Made by a program: the position numbers and the translations under genes. From Zoogloea sp021286885 (GTDB lineage: Bacteria; Pseudomonadota; Gammaproteobacteria; Burkholderiales; Rhodocyclaceae), in assembly GCF_041915215.1 (NCBI RefSeq), contig NZ_JAYSBV010000003.1: a stretch of DNA of 64,000 bases, one strand, 5' to 3'. This document shows, in pieces, positions 35,830-43,016 of this stretch (position 1 is its first letter; the number at the start of each line of letters is the position of its first letter). Under the pieces are notes generated by a model that was not told where the DNA came from, ran no database searches, and saw only the letters and a program-made list of their open reading frames with translations.

Positions 35830-36611
35830 TGCCATGCGTCCACTTCCCGGGCCAGATGGCATTTCAGGCTGCCCAGGTGTCCCTGTAGCTGGAGTGCCAG
35901 CCCATGGGCGCGGGCTTCGAAAAGGTGGGCGGGCAGTTGCCCGGAACCCGCTATGTTTGCCAGGGTGCCAGATTCCAGGTTGAGCTGCCCCCAGAGCAGG
36001 GCTGCCAGATCCTGCCCCAGGGCCAGGGCTTGCCCGTCAAACCCCCAGTAAACCATGTGCAGATCCTGGCGGGCCAGCTGTTCGGCCACCAGGGCGTGGC
36101 TGTAGCCGGCCCCTTCGGGGGCAAACCCGGGGGGTATCTGGCCGTTTTGGACAAAGCTGCGCTTGAGGGCTCCGTAGCGTTCTGCGTCCAACCCCGGCGG
36201 CTGGGTCTGGGCCCAGGCGTGCAGGATGTGCAGGCGCCGGTGGATCAGCCAGTTGTCAAACCGGGGGCGCCAGTCCTTGAGTTCCAGATAGCTGTCGAGC
36301 AGGGTTTCCAGCGCTGCTGTGCGGGCCGGTACGGGGGCGGTGTGGCCCAGGGCGTGGCCGTGCCCGTTGACCCAGATGATCGGAATGGCGTTTTGCAGGC
36401 ACAGGGCGATGGCGTGCCCGCTCCAGTGGGTATGGGTGTTGCAGACTACCCGGGCAATGCGTGCGAGGGGAAAGCGCAGGGGCGCGCCCGTGTCTCGCCG
36501 CAGCAGCAAGTGGTCCGGGCCCGCATCCACCCGCTGGCTCTGGGAGGGCTGCAGGTACAAGGGCTTGCGGTCGGGGGCGTACAAGGGGGCGTGGGGGGCG
36601 GGAGCGTGCAT
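35826..36611 (-). CDS. Divergent Cas1-like protein (cas1'), probably catalytically inactive
   Basis: The 261-residue protein resembles the Cas1 N-terminal beta domain (KPLYLQPSQSQRV, then LRFPLARIARVVC, then CLQNAIPIIWVNGHGHALG) and keeps a helical C-terminal domain. Where Cas1 has LEGSAARAYF (catalytic Glu), no equivalent is seen. Where Cas1 has GFYH, this protein has GFDG. Where Cas1 has CDLIEPLRP, it has QDLAALLWG, keeping one Asp and losing the second acidic residue. It is about 70 residues shorter than the adjacent Cas1. It begins 5 bp after the cas1 stop and overlaps cas2'. I infer a structural or regulatory Cas1 paralogue; alignment and structure prediction would be needed to confirm homology. 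Confidence 0.7.
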   Translation of the reverse strand: MHAPAPHAPLYAPDRKPLYLQPSQSQRVDAGPDHLLLRRDTGAPLRFPLARIARVVCNTHTHWSGHAIALCLQNAIPIIWVNGHGHALGHTAPVPARTAALETLLDSYLELKDWRPRFDNWLIHRRLHILHAWAQTQPPGLDAERYGALKRSFVQNGQIPPGFAPEGAGYSHALVAEQLARQDLHMVYWGFDGQALALGQDLAALLWGQLNLESGTLANIAGSGQLPAHLFEARAHGLALQLQGHLGSLKCHLAREVDAWQ

Positions 36612-36615
36612 GGTT

Positions 36616-37608
36616 TTACAGGGCCTCATCGTCCATGGGGTCGGTTTCCAGCAGGGGGAGCCCCTGGGCCCGCAGGCTGCGGGCCAGGTGGGTGCAGCTT
36701 TGCCGCAACCAGCGGCGCGGTGCCAGGGCAAACTCTTCCCAGGCGGCGTAAAAGTGGTTGCGTCCGGCCTTGCCCAGGAGGCAGGCGCCCTTGTCCTGGC
36801 TAAAGTGCTCGGCGCGCAGGGGACCGGTGCTGAACTGCTGCCAGATCCATTCATCCACGGCGGGGCGCAGGGGCTCGATCAGGTCGCAGGCCAGGGATTC
36901 GCGGCCAAAGCTGGGGCGGTGGTAAAACCCCAGCAGAGGGTCCAGCCCGGCACTGGAGGCGCTGCGCACGGCTTCAAAATGCAGCAGCGTGTAGCCCAGA
37001 GACAGGCAGGCGTTTACCGGGTCCCGGGGCGGGCGCCGGTTGCGCCCGGTAAAGTTGAGCTGGGGCGCAAACAGGGCTGTGTAGCCCCCAAAGTAGGCCC
37101 GGGCGGCGCTGCCCTCCAGCCCCCGCAGCCGGGCGCAGTCGGGGTGGGGGAGCCCGGTTTCCAGTTCTGCCAGGGCGTGTTCCACGCCGGCCCGGGCATC
37201 AAACAGGGCTTTGCGCAGCTCGGGGCGCTGGGTTTCGGCCTGGATCAGCAGGCGCCGCTGGCGGCGCAGCTTGGCCTTGACTTGTTGTTGGGCCCATTGG
37301 GCGCAGAAGGTCGGGTCGCCAACCCGTTGAGCCTGGGCCAGCCGGATGGCGGCATCGTTGTGCAGAGGGCCCAGCACCAAACCCACCTGCCGGCTCACCC
37401 GGGGGCTCATGAGCAGGGTGGTAACGCCGGCTTCGGCGAGTTTGAGCAGAACGCTGGTGTCCAGCCGGGTGCGGGCCCCCTGGATGATGACGCGTTCCAG
37501 CAGGCGCAGCGGAATCGTCTGGCTGCGGGTGTTGTTTTCGTAGAGGGCGAGGGCGCCATCCGCCATGCGGATTTCCAGATCGCTACGGTCAAGGAGCAGG
37601 GTGGCCAT
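36616..37608 (-). CDS. cas1: CRISPR-associated integrase Cas1
   Basis: Cas1 is the metal-dependent integrase that inserts new spacers together with Cas2. The 330-residue protein starts ATLLLDRSDLEIRMADGAL. It carries all expected active-site elements: Glu in GLEGSAARAYFGGY (about residue 165), His in GLDPLLGFYH (about 230) and the Asp/Glu pair in SLACDLIEPLRP (about 242 and 245). It starts 4 bp after cas2 and is followed 4 bp later by the Cas1-like gene. The start was placed at the ATG next to the cas2 stop; upstream codons in frame belong to cas2 in another frame. Confidence 0.95.
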   Translation of the reverse strand: MATLLLDRSDLEIRMADGALALYENNTRSQTIPLRLLERVIIQGARTRLDTSVLLKLAEAGVTTLLMSPRVSRQVGLVLGPLHNDAAIRLAQAQRVGDPTFCAQWAQQQVKAKLRRQRRLLIQAETQRPELRKALFDARAGVEHALAELETGLPHPDCARLRGLEGSAARAYFGGYTALFAPQLNFTGRNRRPPRDPVNACLSLGYTLLHFEAVRSASSAGLDPLLGFYHRPSFGRESLACDLIEPLRPAVDEWIWQQFSTGPLRAEHFSQDKGACLLGKAGRNHFYAAWEEFALAPRRWLRQSCTHLARSLRAQGLPLLETDPMDDEAL

Positions 37609-37612
37609 GCAT

Positions 37613-37897
37613 TTATCCCACGTAAAAGTAAGTCGGGTCGCTGGGGCGGGCGGCTTGCCCGAGGGCGTAGGTGCGGCTGCGGGGGTCAAGCCGGATCAGG
37701 AAGAAGCGGTCGCAGGCTTCATCCAGCAGGAGCGCCATGCTGTGCAGCAGTTCGTAACGCTCGGCGCGGGTCAGAAAGATTTCATGCACCGAGCGCTGGC
37801 CTCCGGTGGTGTAGCCCCGCACCAGGGCCAGGGCGGCCGCCAGCCGGCTGGGCTGGGTCACGTCGTAGGCGGCCAGATAAAGATCCCGTTGTGGCAT
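37613..37897 (-). CDS. cas2: CRISPR-associated protein Cas2
   Basis: The 94-residue Cas2 begins PQRDLYLAAYDVTQPSRL, with the conserved Asp near residue 12. It continues QRSVHEIFLTRAERYEL and DRFFLIRLDPRSRTYALG, a compact ferredoxin-like fold that forms the dimeric scaffold between Cas1 dimers. The order here is cas2 then cas1, opposite to the cas1'-cas2' order that follows. It lies 200 bp downstream of the CARF/ring-nuclease gene on the same strand; that gap could hold its own promoter. Confidence 0.9.
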   Translation of the reverse strand: MPQRDLYLAAYDVTQPSRLAAALALVRGYTTGGQRSVHEIFLTRAERYELLHSMALLLDEACDRFFLIRLDPRSRTYALGQAARPSDPTYFYVG

Positions 37898-38097
37898 CGA
37901 ACAGGGCTCCCGGCCTTGAAGATATGGGAGCCATTCTGGCAACTGCCGCCCGGGTATGGCGCAGCGGCAAGCTTGTGGTGCCAGCGGGTCTGTCAGCAGA
38001 TCTGGTGGCCCGGCGGGCAGGGATGTGTCTGCCCCGAAAAGCAAGCAGCCCCCGGCGCGGGTGCGGCGGGGGCTGCGGGGCTTCGGCGGGCGGCTGC
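37898..38097. other. 200-bp gap between ring-nuclease gene and cas2
   Basis: The gap contains a short inverted stretch (CCCCCGGCGCGGGTGCGGCGGGGGCTG-like G/C run near 38050-38080) just after the upstream stop codon, possibly a weak terminator. No ORF with a plausible product is present. A promoter for the cas2-cas1-cas1'-cas2' set may be here but none is convincing by eye. Confidence 0.3.
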
Positions 38098-39204
38098 TCA
38101 GTTCAGCGTGATGCTTTCCGGCGCCAGGGCCAGGCCGCGCCGGGTATGGGGACGCTTGCCGTCCGAGATGAGTAGGTAGGGATGGGCGCCGGGGCCCAGC
38201 TGCTCTTTCAGGGCGCGTTCGAGCTTGGCGTTGTTTTGCTCGAAAAACCCTTGTTCCATGCCGTGGGCCAGGCGGTCCCGGGCTTTTTCGAGGGCTGCGG
38301 CATCCCGCCCGACGATCTGTTCGTACAGGCTCAGGTACAGGGTGGTGTTGGCTTCCCGCCAGTGCTGCATGGGCTTGCCATCCAATCGGTTGCGGGCCCA
38401 CCACCCGAACCAGGCCAGCACCGCCGGCGGCAGGGATACCGGCGTGTCACCGCACATCACCTGCCGCCGGGCCAGGCTGATCTGGAGCCGGGGCGGGGCA
38501 AAGCTGCTTTGCAGGGCGTCCACCGTGGCATTGAAGCGGGCCTTGCCTTCCAGCAGGGCCTGGGGAATCCCGTGCCGCAGGCGTACCACCGGAATTTCTG
38601 CCAGGGTGATGCGGGCGTCGGCGGTGTCGATGTGGCAATTGTCCCGGGTGCTCAGGCGGCGTGGGGTGAGCGGCGGAAAGAAGAATTCCGGGTGGCTCTC
38701 GAAAGGGCTGGAAACCAGCACATGGGAGAGCCGGTCCTGGGGGCGCGCATACAGGGAGAACGCATAGCCCAGATAAAAACCCATGGTCTTGCGCCCGCCT
38801 GCAATTGATACATGCAGCGCAGCCTGCGGGTCACGGGTCAGCTCGGCCATCAGGGCGGTAATGGCGTCGGCGGCGGCGGCGTTTTCTTCGGGGCTCCGAA
38901 TGTCTGGCAGGGGGCTGCCATCGGCGGCATGAATCACGTGGATGCAGGATTCATCGAAGCGCGGCGTGCCCAGCTGGGGGTAATCGGCCAGCAGGGCATG
39001 AAATTGCCCGCCGTCCGGGTGCAGCAGGGCCGTCCGGGCCAGGTCCTTGCCGGTGGCCGTGGTCAGCAGGTGGATCTCGGTCGGGATGAAACGGGCGTCT
39101 GCGACGGCCCCCAGGGCATACAGGGTTTCCGTCACGATCTGGGGCGAGAGCCCGGTCACGGCCAGCAGAATGCGGCGGGGGGCGGTGTGGGGTGCGATAT
39201 TCAT
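38098..39204 (-). CDS. CRISPR-associated CARF/ring-nuclease protein, NE0113 family
   Basis: The 368-residue protein starts NIAPHTAPRRILLAVTGLSPQIVTETLYAL, the signature of the Cas_NE0113 (PF09623) family. It contains the CARF ligand-loop motif SIAGGRKTM at residues 133-141, which binds cyclic oligoadenylate in type III systems. The C-terminal third is helical (winged-helix-like) and lacks an obvious HEPN R-x4-6-H motif. Members are commonly labelled ring nucleases related to Csm6. It probably binds, and may degrade, cyclic oligoadenylate. The start ATG at 39204 replaces a longer start that adds 15 Arg/Pro-rich residues. Confidence 0.85.
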   Translation of the reverse strand: MNIAPHTAPRRILLAVTGLSPQIVTETLYALGAVADARFIPTEIHLLTTATGKDLARTALLHPDGGQFHALLADYPQLGTPRFDESCIHVIHAADGSPLPDIRSPEENAAAADAITALMAELTRDPQAALHVSIAGGRKTMGFYLGYAFSLYARPQDRLSHVLVSSPFESHPEFFFPPLTPRRLSTRDNCHIDTADARITLAEIPVVRLRHGIPQALLEGKARFNATVDALQSSFAPPRLQISLARRQVMCGDTPVSLPPAVLAWFGWWARNRLDGKPMQHWREANTTLYLSLYEQIVGRDAAALEKARDRLAHGMEQGFFEQNNAKLERALKEQLGPGAHPYLLISDGKRPHTRRGLALAPESITLN

Positions 39205-39274
39205 GGGCTGGAGTGTGCCCCGGCACCTGCCGCGCAGGGGGCGCGGCAAGCTTGCCGGGAGGCTTCAGGCTTCA

Positions 39275-40429
39275 TCAGGCTTTCGGCTTAACCCAGGCTT
39301 TCAGGCGTGCATCCAACTGGCGTATGTCTGCCCCACATACGCAAATAATGTTCAGCGCCTTGGCCAGATCCTTTTCCGATGGGCTCAGGGCACGGTAACT
39401 CACCAGCATGCCCCGGCTGCCCACACCCCCCACACGCCGAGCGTTTTCAGCCAGCTTGAAGAGGGTGTCGTTGGCCTTGGGGGCTTTGGGTCGATCCATC
39501 CGGGCGGTTTTACATTCGATGACGAAAAGCCGGTTCTGGGCCATGAACACCACATCCAGCTCATTCTTCACGCCGCCCGCCGTGATGACTTCCAGTCCGG
39601 TAGCCTTGTCGCGAATGTTCAGCGAACCAGTGCAGGTATGTACGGCCTGCATCACATACTGTTCCAGCCACCCGCCCTTGACGAAATCCCGGGCATTGGC
39701 GCTGGCAAAGCGAATCTGGTTTCCGTGCAGGCTGAGGGCCTGGGCGCTGCTGAAATGGCGCAGTAGCGCATCCAGCCCGTAGCCGTCCTGGCGGGCATCC
39801 AGTGTGATGTCCAGGGCGTTGTTCTGTTCCGCCTGCTGGGCCAGCCAGTTGAGGGTGGAGAGGGGCTTTTCCAGGCTGCCGATGTCCTTGATGAGGGTGT
39901 CCGTGACCTCTTGCTGTTCGCGGCTGGCTTGGGGGCGCTGGGGTTTATGGCTCAGCGTGAAGCCGTAGCTGCGCAGGTAGTGGCGAATCCGGAGGTGTTC
40001 GGTCAGTTTCTGGGAAGGGCGCTCTTTTGGGGTCAGCCAGCTGACGCCGTCGGTATCCACATCCACGTAAAACATGTCCCATCCGTACACCGAGCCGACC
40101 GTCTGGGCTGCGCCCGACATCAGCTTGGTGCCCCCCGTGATGTTCAGGGCGACGCGGCTGTCTTTGAGCTGGTCGGCCAACTGGATCAGGTCTTCTTCGA
40201 TGTGAAGGTAGTTGTGTTCGTCCCGGAGTGTCCGCTCTTCAACCGTGATCCCGTTTTCCTTCAGGACAGCGCTGAGGTCGCTCGCCTGCTGGGCCATTTT
40301 GGTACTGACCACCAGGATGACTTTGGCGGGTTTGAGCGCCGGGTCCAGGGCTGGTAGCAGGTTGGCCGCTGCCTGGGCCGAGACAAGACAGACATGGCAG
40401 GCATGGGGCTGGTAATGTGTATCGCTCAT
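39275..40429 (-). CDS. Card1/Can2-type CARF nuclease
   Basis: The 384-residue protein has an N-terminal CARF domain with NITGGTKLM at residues 96-104. A C-terminal PD-(D/E)xK nuclease domain carries NELDVVFMAQNRLFVIECKT, placing Asp at 292, Glu at 305 and Lys at 307, the active-site triad of DUF1887/Card1 enzymes. Family members, when bound to cyclic tetra-adenylate made by Cas10, cut single-stranded RNA and DNA. All three active-site residues are present, so the protein looks functional. It overlaps csx16 by 4 bp (ATGA). No Cas10 gene is nearby to make its activator. Confidence 0.92.
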   Translation of the reverse strand: MSDTHYQPHACHVCLVSAQAAANLLPALDPALKPAKVILVVSTKMAQQASDLSAVLKENGITVEERTLRDEHNYLHIEEDLIQLADQLKDSRVALNITGGTKLMSGAAQTVGSVYGWDMFYVDVDTDGVSWLTPKERPSQKLTEHLRIRHYLRSYGFTLSHKPQRPQASREQQEVTDTLIKDIGSLEKPLSTLNWLAQQAEQNNALDITLDARQDGYGLDALLRHFSSAQALSLHGNQIRFASANARDFVKGGWLEQYVMQAVHTCTGSLNIRDKATGLEVITAGGVKNELDVVFMAQNRLFVIECKTARMDRPKAPKANDTLFKLAENARRVGGVGSRGMLVSYRALSPSEKDLAKALNIICVCGADIRQLDARLKAWVKPKA

Positions 40430-40719
40430 GCTTCTTTCCTCACAAAATAAGTTTCAAGCCGCGCCGCGCAGGCGTTCATTTCTGCGGCGCTCAGTTCCTG
40501 CCCCCGGGCGTGATCGGGGAGCTGGAGGGAAAGATGCCGGTAGCGGGCGCCCCGGGCGCAGACTTCTGCGGCCAGGTGGACGGGCAGGGTGCCGATGACC
40601 TCGTCCCCCGGGCTGATTTGGTCTAGATCCAGGTGGTGGATGTGCTGATCGTAGGTTTCGCCCTGGTGCTGAATCCAGGCGAGGGCACCTGGGTGGCGAC
40701 TGACAAACCAGATGGTCAT
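40426..40719 (-). CDS. csx16: CRISPR-associated protein Csx16
   Basis: The 97-residue protein begins TIWFVSRHPGALAWIQHQG and continues HLDLDQISPGDEVIGTLPVHLAAEVC. It ends with YRHLSLQLPDHARGQELSA, the complete signature of the Csx16 (VVA1548) family. Csx16 is a small type III accessory protein regarded as a ring-nuclease relative that lowers cyclic oligoadenylate. It overlaps the cas6 remnant upstream and card1 downstream by 4 bp each. That coupling implies this block was once one long type III operon. Confidence 0.9.
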   Translation of the reverse strand: MTIWFVSRHPGALAWIQHQGETYDQHIHHLDLDQISPGDEVIGTLPVHLAAEVCARGARYRHLSLQLPDHARGQELSAAEMNACAARLETYFVRKEA

Positions 40720-40832
40720 GGATGCAGCTCCAGGGTATAGCCACCCAGGCCGAACACGGTTTCCTTGCCCAGGTGCACGGGCAGGGGGCTTTGTGCCGTG
40801 AACATCAGGCGGTAGCGGGTAAGCGGAATCAT
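40716..40832 (-). pseudogene. cas6 remnant: N terminus joined to C terminus
   Basis: The 38-codon ORF starts IPLTRYRLMFTAQSPLPV, which resembles the N terminus of the PF10040-type RAMP endonuclease Cas6 of type III loci. It continues directly with HLGKETVFGLGGYTLEL, which resembles that family's C-terminal Gly-rich loop (usually LHVGK..TFGLGRY). About 200-250 residues expected between them are absent, as if removed by an in-frame deletion. The stop overlaps the csx16 start, as an intact cas6 might. The homology is read by eye from short segments and needs a profile search. Confidence 0.55.
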
Positions 40833-40836
40833 GGGT

Positions 40837-40974
40837 TTACTTGCCCGCAATCCGGCCCATGACGAGCTGTGTGTTCATACGCACTCCACTCTTGCAAAAC
40901 GCATCCTTGAGCCAGGCATTGCCAAGGAAGGCGGGCGTGCTGAAGCGCACGAGGTACTGGCTTTGTCGTTTCAT
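40837..40974 (-). pseudogene. Remnant resembling the Cmr1 N terminus
   Basis: The 45-codon ORF begins KRQSQYLVRFSTPAFLGNA. Cmr1 proteins of type III-B systems typically open with a strand of the form YxVRFxTPAFLGxA, so the first 20 residues match. The next 25 residues (WLKDAFCKSGVRMNTQLVMG and so on) do not match the expected Cmr1 continuation and may come from the far side of a deletion. It stops 4 bp before the cas6 remnant starts. The other Cmr genes are absent. Confidence 0.45.
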
Positions 40975-41211
40975 GATCGTTGTCGGAGTCTGCGACGTGG
41001 GATGCGTAGTCTGCGCGCTGAAGGGCCGCTGCAGGGCTGCGGCAAGCTTGCGGGCGCTTGTGTGAGCTCAGAGCCATGGGGTGGCGCAGCTTTTCACACT
41101 TTTACATGCCATGGCAATGGAGTTTTTGCTAGCCAAGCCGGGCACGGTTGTGCTTGGCAGGGGGGCTGGCTGGTTGCACGGGGAGTGTGCGAGGAGGGAA
41201 AGCGTGTTACG
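40975..41211. other. Upstream region of the CRISPR accessory gene block
   Basis: About 240 bp between the cmr1-like remnant and the hairpin beside array 2. It should contain the promoter of the minus-strand csx16-card1 block. A minus-strand TTGGCT near 41141 followed by an AT-rich stretch to 41100 is the best candidate, but it is weak. No credible ORF. Confidence 0.3.
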
Positions 41212-41249
41212 ACATTCGCCCACCAGGACGTGTCTTGGTGGGCGAATGT
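41212..41249. repeat. Perfect 14-bp inverted repeat at the leader-distal end of array 2
   Basis: ACATTCGCCCACCA and TGGTGGGCGAATGT pair perfectly around a 10-nt loop. The right arm overlaps the decayed first repeat of array 2, so the hairpin replaces the first few repeat bases. There is no T-run on either side, so a classical intrinsic terminator is not supported. Confidence 0.85.
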
Positions 41250-41632
41250 GATCCCTTTCATATCAGGGCATGTGTCCGGACGATAGTTATACGCAAGGCG
41301 CGGCGCGATGGAGGTCTTAATCCCTTTCATATCAGGGCATGTGTCCGGACTGCTTCGCTTTCAAGCATACCCGCGTCGAGGGGTCTTAATCCCTTTCATA
41401 TCAGGGCATGTGTCCGGACGCATCATGCGGAAAGATGTATCAAGCGCCCTTGCAGTCTTAATCCCTTTCATATCAGGGCATGTGTCCGGACAAAATTCTC
41501 GCGGCTACGTTATTTACGCGGGAGAGTCTTAATCCCTTTCATATCAGGGCATGTGTCCGGACGATGTTCCCTCACACCATCGATTCGACGATGCTGTCTT
41601 AATCCCTTTCATATCAGGGCATGTGTCCGGAC
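41245..41632 (-). CRISPR. CRISPR array 2: five full repeats plus one truncated, five spacers
   Basis: Full repeats identical to those of array 1 start at 41314, 41383, 41455, 41526 and 41596. The leader-distal copy at 41245-41281 has lost its first six bases to unrelated sequence. Spacers are 32-35 bp and none resembles an array 1 spacer by eye. The leader at 41633 sets transcription on the minus strand, the same as array 1, and both arrays presumably use the same Cas1-Cas2. Confidence 0.97.
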
Positions 41633-41755
41633 TGTTCGGCCTTAAAAACCTTTTGTTTTCAGGTTGTTGCGGAGGGGGTTGCCAAGGTTTTGGGGGGCTC
41701 GGGGAGCTGATTCCCGCATCTGGGCTTCCGGGGGTCAATCCTAGCATCTTTTGGC
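41633..41755 (-). promoter_or_regulatory. CRISPR leader 2
   Basis: A second copy of the leader seen at 35395. The shared core includes a G-rich block, GGTTGCCAAGGTTTTGGGG, identical in both. Similarity fades about 120 bp from the repeat, which defines the leader length. Confidence 0.85.
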
Positions 41756-41878
41756 TGTCATGGATCGGATCTGCTGCGGAGTGTAGCGCATGCCTGCGGT
41801 GATGGCCAGGCTGGATGGGCTCAGGTGCTTCACTCCGCCCGCTACAGGCTTAGCCCCGGTTTTCCCGGGGGTGTGTGC

Positions 41879-42940
41879 CTAGCGCTCGCACTCGTCTTTT
41901 ATTATTTCTAGAATTTGCCGAGTGTTGCTGGTAATTGGAGTCGCGATCTCGCTTTCGGGTAGCTCCTGGGCTGCCCGGTCGGCGATGCAGGGGCATATGG
42001 CTATTCTGTGCTCAATTGAATCAAAAGATTCGACCGATTCAAAATAGCTATTGCGTCCTGCGCATTGTGAAATGAAGTAGTTGTAAGCCGTCGCGGGCCA
42101 TTGCCCAACTCTGGGGGCGGGGCGCTTGAGTGTGTGAGTTAACGGGCACTCCTTGGGCGTGATGCTCGGCTCTGCAGCCTCATTATTCACAGTGATGCAG
42201 TTCCATGTACTCCCGTTGTTCGTTGTGATGAGGTACAGCGTTGGATATCTGAGATTCAGCTTGACGCCAATGTCGGCGTAAGAGTCTTGTACGTAAGCGT
42301 CAACCGACTCGATGTCAGGGTTGAGTTTGAGGGTTTTATTCAGTAATTCCATGACCTCGGGCGTAAGGGGCGCGCCGCTGGTCTCAAGCATGTGTTTGAT
42401 AATGATATGGCGGGCTTGCTTCAGGCTGACGTGAGCCTCTGTGGCTTGGTGCAGCCAGATGCTGTCGGGGGAAAGCGGGGTGAGTATGTATCTCAATCTC
42501 ACGAGCTTGTTTTCGAACTTCGGGTTGAAGATTTTAATGACCGCGAGACCGATTGTTATGGACAAGAACGTTGTTATGCTTACAATCAAGAATTTCATCC
42601 AGGGTTTCAAAGGGGGGGTGATGACACCCTTGTTGTACTTTTTAGCCCATCTTTGTTGTCTACTTCCTGCAATTAGCAGCGTTTCGCCAAAGGCCAGGAA
42701 TAAGGGTATCCCCGTCCAGAAGAAAAGCAGATATAAGACTCCAGTCCATGTGGGGCCTAGGTAAAAGCGGTGTATCCCCAGCCCCCCTAGAAAGGCAGAC
42801 AGCATTGCCGCGGTGGTCTGGCTTTTGTAAGTCGGAACAAATGGTTGCGCTGGGGGCGGTTGGGTGGCGTCGCAGTGGGGGCAAACGCTGGCGCTTGCTG
42901 GCATATTTTTCCCGCAGCTGCGGCAGAAGAGTGTGCTCAT
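41879..42940 (-). CDS. Zinc-ribbon plus TM2-domain membrane protein
   Basis: The 353-residue protein begins with a zinc ribbon (FCRSCGKNMPASASVCPHC, residues 5-23). A TM2 domain (FLGGLGIHRFYLGPTWTGVLYLL, about residues 50-72) and another membrane helix near residue 115 follow. The C-terminal ~200 residues form a soluble domain I do not recognise, with several Cys. G+C content is visibly lower than in flanking core genes. The position between the CRISPR leader and another zinc-ribbon gene, and the base composition, suggest acquired DNA. Function unknown. Confidence 0.7.
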   Translation of the reverse strand: MSTLFCRSCGKNMPASASVCPHCDATQPPPAQPFVPTYKSQTTAAMLSAFLGGLGIHRFYLGPTWTGVLYLLFFWTGIPLFLAFGETLLIAGSRQQRWAKKYNKGVITPPLKPWMKFLIVSITTFLSITIGLAVIKIFNPKFENKLVRLRYILTPLSPDSIWLHQATEAHVSLKQARHIIIKHMLETSGAPLTPEVMELLNKTLKLNPDIESVDAYVQDSYADIGVKLNLRYPTLYLITTNNGSTWNCITVNNEAAEPSITPKECPLTHTLKRPAPRVGQWPATAYNYFISQCAGRNSYFESVESFDSIEHRIAICPCIADRAAQELPESEIATPITSNTRQILEIIKDECER

Positions 42941-43016
42941 AGCGTGTCTATTTTATGAGTTACCAAGATCGGAACTGTTGGGGGGCGCGTGAGCCGAGTG
43001 CAGAAAGCCCGTTGAA

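Noticed and set aside
36319..38175. Long plus-strand ORF of 618 codons opposite the cas1/cas1' genes
   Set aside because: It is antisense to recognisable Cas1, has low-complexity Gly/Ala/Pro composition, and is a typical GC-rich shadow frame.
40829..41077. 82-codon minus-strand ORF covering the cmr1-like remnant
   Set aside because: The frame that gives YLVRFSTPAFLG is the meaningful one; the 82-codon frame shows no recognisable sequence.
41212..41249. Inverted repeat as an insertion-sequence end
   Set aside because: No transposase gene, no second copy nearby and no target-site duplication could be seen.
41148..41802. Similar repetitive ORFs over array 2 and its leader
   Set aside because: Same artefact of translating CRISPR repeats; no independent start signals or codon bias.
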